Assembly: GCA_965276785.1 (NCBI GenBank)
Contig: OZ255629.1
Location: 2,790,001-2,854,000, forward strand
Direction: 5' to 3'
Source: LMUY01 sp965276785
Lineage (GTDB): Bacteria; Pseudomonadota; Alphaproteobacteria; Acetobacterales; Acetobacteraceae
DNA length: 64,000 nucleotides
Shown: piece after piece, positions 60,885 through 64,000 of the stretch
Layout: each line of letters opens with the position of its first letter
Position numbering within the stretch: the stretch's first letter is position 1
The notes under the pieces: model-generated
The model's input: the letters and a program-made list of their open reading frames with translations, nothing else
Told to the model about the DNA's origin: nothing
Database searches by the model: none
Position numbers and translations under genes: made by a program

Positions 60885-61799
60885 TCACTCCGGCAGGAAG
60901 TCCGGCACGGAGAGGTAGCGCTCGCCCGTGTCGTAATTGAAGCCGAGCACGCGGGCGCCGGGCTTCAACTCCGGCAGTTTGCTGGCAATGGCGGCCAGTG
61001 TGGCGCCGGAAGAGATGCCGACCAGCACGCCCTCCTGCCGCGCCGAGCGGCGGGCGTAGTCCTTGGCGTCATCGGCACTGACCTGGATCACCCCGTCCAA
61101 TAGATCGGTATGCAAGTTGGCCGGGACGAACCCGGCGCCGATGCCCTGGATCGGATGCGGCGCCGGTGCGCAGCCGGAGATCACCGCCGAGGCAGTCGGC
61201 TCCACGGCGAACACCTGCAGGCCGGGCCAGCGCGGCTTGAGCACCTGGGCGCAACCGGTAATGTGCCCGCCGGTGCCGACGCCGGTGATGATCGCATCCA
61301 AGCCCTCGGGGAAGTCGGCCAGGATTTCCTCGGCGGTGGTTGCGACATGGACGGCGATGTTGGCCGGGTTCTCGAATTGCTGCGGCATCCAGGCGCCCGG
61401 CGTGGCCTCCACGATGGCCTCCGCCCGAGCGATAGCCGCCTTCATGCCGCCCTCGCGCGGCGTCAGCTCGAACTTCGCGCCATAGGCCTGCATCAGCCGC
61501 CGGCGCTCGATGGACATGGATTCCGGCATGACCAGAACGAGCTTATAGCCCTTCACCGCCGCCACCATGGCGAGTCCCACGCCGGTGTTGCCCGAGGTCG
61601 GCTCGACGATGGTGCCGCCGGGCCGCAGGCTGCCATCCGCCTCGGCCGCCTCCACCATGGCAAGCGCGATGCGGTCTTTGACGGAGCCGGCCGGATTGCT
61701 GCGCTCGGACTTGATCCAGACCTCGGCGCCGGGAAACATTCGGCTGAAGCGGATATGCGGGCTGCGGCCGATGGTCTGGAGGACGCTCTCTGCTTTCAT
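60885..61799 (-). CDS. cysK: Cysteine synthase family protein
   Basis: A 304-aa PLP enzyme making cysteine from O-acetylserine and sulfide. The PLP lysine is in NPAGSVKDRIAL, the substrate loop TSGNTGVGLA, phosphate loop GVGTGGHITG and GISSGATLAA. The ATG at 61799 follows a GGAG; the frame extends to 61826. Ten bases separate it from solA, so the pair may be co-transcribed. Confidence 0.93.
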   Translation of the reverse strand: MKAESVLQTIGRSPHIRFSRMFPGAEVWIKSERSNPAGSVKDRIALAMVEAAEADGSLRPGGTIVEPTSGNTGVGLAMVAAVKGYKLVLVMPESMSIERRRLMQAYGAKFELTPREGGMKAAIARAEAIVEATPGAWMPQQFENPANIAVHVATTAEEILADFPEGLDAIITGVGTGGHITGCAQVLKPRWPGLQVFAVEPTASAVISGCAPAPHPIQGIGAGFVPANLHTDLLDGVIQVSADDAKDYARRSARQEGVLVGISSGATLAAIASKLPELKPGARVLGFNYDTGERYLSVPDFLPE

Positions 61800-61881
61800 G
61801 GGCTCCGCCGTCCTTCCATGAGGCATGTCCCAGCGCCAAACGGGCCGGGGAAAGCAGAACTATGGCCGGCCCGAACCGGCG

Positions 61882-62970
61882 TCAAGGCAACACCCTGATT
61901 GCGGCACTGCTTTGTTCCGGTGCAGCGCGAATCGGCACCAGGTTGTGCAGGAACGATTCTGCACAAGCGCGCCAGGAGAAGCGCTCGGCGTGGCGGCGGC
62001 AGGCGGCGCGGTCGCCCGTCTCCAGCGCGCGCAAAGCGGCCGCGCGCAGGTCGATGTCGGTGGCGCCCACGCCGGGGCTGCCCTCGGCCAATACGTCCCG
62101 CGGGCCGGTCACGGGAAAGGCGGCGACCGGCGTGCCGCAGGCCAGGCTCTCCAGCAGCACCAGGCCGAACGTGTCCGTCACCGAGGGGAACACGAACACA
62201 TCCGCCCCGGCGAAAGCCTGCGCCAATGCAGGGCCGTGGCGCATGCCGGCGAACAGCACGCCGGGGAAGCGGCGCTGCAACGCGGCGCGGGCTGGCCCAT
62301 CCCCGACCACCACCTTGGACCCTGGCAGGTCGAGCCCGAGAAAGGCGCCGATGTTCTTCTCCACTGCCACCCGGCCGACATAGGCGAACACCGGCCGCGG
62401 CAACTCCCACGGCTCGTGCGGTTCCGGCCGGAACAGCCCGAGGTCCACCCCGCGCGACCACGGCTTGATGGTGCGGAAGCCCCGGCCGGCGAGTTCCTGC
62501 CGCAGGCTTTCGGTCGCCACCATCAGCCCGGCGCCGGCATTGTGGAAGCGCCGCAGCCAGGCATACGACAGCGCGGTTGGCACCCGGGTGCGGGCGTGCA
62601 GGTATTCCGGGAAGCGGGTGTGGAACGCCGTGGTGAATGGCCAGCCGCGCCGCATCGCCAGCGCCCGCGCGGCAATCCCTAACGGACCCTCGGTAGATAT
62701 GTGCAGCGCGTCCGGCTGGAATGCGTCAACCATGCGCGTCAGCGCACGGCGGGGCAGCAACGAGAGCCGGATGTCCGGATAGGTCGGGCAGGGCAAGGTG
62801 CGGAACCGGTCGGGGCCGATCACCTCCACCACGTGTCCCATGGCGCGCAATTCCTCAGCAACTGTGGAGAGGGTGCGCACCACCCCGTTCACTTGAGGTA
62901 TCCAAGCGTCCGAAATAATGAGGATGCGGCCCGGTTCAGCCCGGGGCGGGAGTTGGCCGCTGTCAGGCAG
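61882..62970 (-). CDS. GT4-family glycosyltransferase with non-canonical start
   Basis: A GT-B enzyme. The conserved N-terminus RILIISDAWIPQVNGVVRTL is only partly reachable from the first canonical codon (GTG 62892, in front of NGVVRTL). Upstream, the frame is open back to a TGA inside the metallophosphoesterase gene with no ATG/GTG/TTG; CTG at 62970 is the only reasonable candidate. Later motifs are YVGRVAVEKNIG, VGDGPARAALQ and SVTDTFGLVLLESLACGTPV. Similar proteins add mannose or other sugars to lipids. It follows the LpxH-like gene with an 8-base overlap. Confidence 0.85.
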   Translation of the reverse strand: MPDSGQLPPRAEPGRILIISDAWIPQVNGVVRTLSTVAEELRAMGHVVEVIGPDRFRTLPCPTYPDIRLSLLPRRALTRMVDAFQPDALHISTEGPLGIAARALAMRRGWPFTTAFHTRFPEYLHARTRVPTALSYAWLRRFHNAGAGLMVATESLRQELAGRGFRTIKPWSRGVDLGLFRPEPHEPWELPRPVFAYVGRVAVEKNIGAFLGLDLPGSKVVVGDGPARAALQRRFPGVLFAGMRHGPALAQAFAGADVFVFPSVTDTFGLVLLESLACGTPVAAFPVTGPRDVLAEGSPGVGATDIDLRAAALRALETGDRAACRRHAERFSWRACAESFLHNLVPIRAAPEQSSAAIRVLP

Positions 62971-63793
62971 GGACGGCCACCACGCTGCGGCGGGGTGCCG
63001 CGAATGACAGCCGGTTCAGCGCCGCCCAGTCGATCAGCTCCAGCCTGCCATCGTTATGCTCGACCAAGGCGGTACAGCTTTCCACCCAATCGCCGTCGTT
63101 GAGATAAAGCACCCCACCCACCTCGCGCATCTCGGCGTGGTGGATATGGCCGCAGATCACCCCGTCGAAGCCGCGCCGGCGGGCTTCGCCGGCGACGGCG
63201 GCCTCGAAGCGGTCGATCGCCTTCACCGCCTCCTTCACCCGCCGCTTCAGCCACTGCGACAGCGACCAGTAGGGATGGCCGAGGCGGCGACGGATGGCAT
63301 TGAAGTAGCGGTTCAGCACCAGCGCGGTGGTGTAGGCGCGGTCGCCCAGCAGCGCGAGCACCTTGGCGTAGCTCACCACGCTGTCGAACTCGTCGCCATG
63401 CATCACCAGCAGGCGCCGCCCGTCTGCGGTCGTGTGCGCCGCATCCTGCCGCAGCTTCACGCCCGCCACCTCCAAACCGAGCGGCAGCCAGGCGCGAAAC
63501 ATCTCGTCGTGGTTGCCCGGAATGTAGGTGACGTCGGTGCCGGCGCGGGCCTTGCCAAGGATGAGGCGGATTACCTCGTCATGCGTGCCGTCCCAATACC
63601 AGGATTTGCGCAACCGCCAGCCATCGACGATGTCGCCGACCAAGTAGAGGTAGTCGCTGGCCGTTTTGCTGAGGAAATCCGCCAGGAAGTCGCTGCGGCA
63701 GTCCTTGGTGCCGAGATGGGTGTCGGACAGGAAAATCGCCCGATAGCGCTGTGCTGGCGGCGACGGCCGGGCGCTGGGCAAGCTGACGTTCAT
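62963..63793 (-). CDS. UDP-2,3-diacylglucosamine diphosphatase-like metallophosphoesterase
   Basis: A 276-aa calcineurin-like phosphoesterase with the metal-binding series SDTHLGTKDC, GDIVDGW, GNHDEMF, MHGDEFD and GHIHHAEM. Related to LpxH, but alphaproteobacteria often use LpxI for lipid A synthesis, so this paralog's substrate may be another lipid-linked diphosphate. It is paired with a glycosyltransferase. Confidence 0.88.
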   Translation of the reverse strand: MNVSLPSARPSPPAQRYRAIFLSDTHLGTKDCRSDFLADFLSKTASDYLYLVGDIVDGWRLRKSWYWDGTHDEVIRLILGKARAGTDVTYIPGNHDEMFRAWLPLGLEVAGVKLRQDAAHTTADGRRLLVMHGDEFDSVVSYAKVLALLGDRAYTTALVLNRYFNAIRRRLGHPYWSLSQWLKRRVKEAVKAIDRFEAAVAGEARRRGFDGVICGHIHHAEMREVGGVLYLNDGDWVESCTALVEHNDGRLELIDWAALNRLSFAAPRRSVVAVPA

Positions 63794-64000
63794 GGATTAT
63801 CCGCACAGTGCAAAGTGAGGCGCAAAGTCAGGACCAAAGCTTTGTCGCCGCAGCACATAGGCGGCGCCTTCGCGTCGCGTCAGTGAAACTTGCATGACTA
63901 CCGATTTCTTCACGCAACGACGGCATGACGTCACCATCCTGACGCGGGACTGTCATTGCGTTGACATGCGGGTTTGAGAGCCTGTGCCATGGCTCCCGAC
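63794..64000. other. Intergenic region at right edge; possible gene start
   Basis: The region upstream of the metallophosphoesterase is less GC-rich than average and contains a TTGACA at 63961-63966. An ATG at 63989 (MAPD...) may start a plus-strand gene cut off by the window edge, but four codons are too few to judge. Confidence 0.3.

Overview
The window is GC-rich (by eye well above 65%), densely packed bacterial DNA with short intergenic gaps and many start/stop overlaps of the ATGA or GTGA type. Several families point to an Alphaproteobacterium, most likely of the Acetobacteraceae (inference): a TIGR02300-type zinc protein, a DUF3035-like lipoprotein behind ileS-lspA, Coq7, an endonuclease-type MutL, a type B PutA, and hflKC next to an Mrp/ApbC ATPase. 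I see no rRNA, tRNA, CRISPR array, IS element or prophage.

Layout. 1-3.1 kb: hflC (cut by the left edge) and hflK, divergent from apbC. 3.1-11.2 kb: putA, guaA, a galactonate-type aldolase/kinase pair (dgoA-dgoK) and a DadA-like oxidoreductase. 11.2-17.8 kb: Nudix hydrolase, tyrosine phosphatase, GAF/HisKA_2 histidine kinase, a small membrane protein, two convergent SDRs, a VapBC-type toxin-antitoxin pair and a CitE-like lyase. 17.9-23.8 kb: a complete branched-chain-amino-acid-type ABC transporter with two tandem paralogous binding proteins. 23.8-31 kb (minus strand): mutL, DUF3035-like lipoprotein, lspA, ileS, a secreted low-complexity protein and recX. 31.2-35.9 kb: argD-argF, two unknown genes, coq7-dsbB and a GST. 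36.2-41.9 kb: glycosyltransferase, MFS exporter, DUF3830-like protein, cvpA, purF, SDR. 41.9-46.6 kb: cmk and aroA, divergent from the TIGR02300 gene and a degenerate Pat-like acyl-CoA synthetase/acetyltransferase. 46.6-49.3 kb: methyltransferase, heme-oxygenase-like enzyme, SDR. 49.3-60.9 kb: an N-methyl-compound catabolic cluster. 60.9-63.8 kb: cysK-like gene, GT4 glycosyltransferase and an LpxH-like metallophosphoesterase.

The most interesting region is 49.3-60.9 kb. Seven minus-strand genes form an apparent operon: a spermidine/betaine-type ABC importer (ATPase, binding protein, two permeases), a Rieske oxygenase fused at its C-terminus to a [2Fe-2S] ferredoxin, a flavin/Fe-S demethylase of the DgcA/StcD/TMADH type, and a DUF3445 heme-dependent N-demethylase. 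Two FAD amine oxidases (PuuB-like and MTOX/sarcosine-oxidase-like) lie next to it. Together they look like an import and stepwise oxidative demethylation route for a quaternary ammonium compound. The substrate cannot be read from the sequence; glycine betaine, stachydrine and carnitine-like compounds are candidates, and PutA elsewhere in the window would consume proline if stachydrine were used.

Other notable points: an RNA hairpin with the mutL Shine-Dalgarno in its loop and the start codon in its stem; two genes whose conserved N-termini begin upstream of any ATG/GTG/TTG; a Pat-like protein that has lost part of its ATP-grasp domain; and several families of palindromic repeats, two of which appear to have been translated into the ends of neighbouring proteins.
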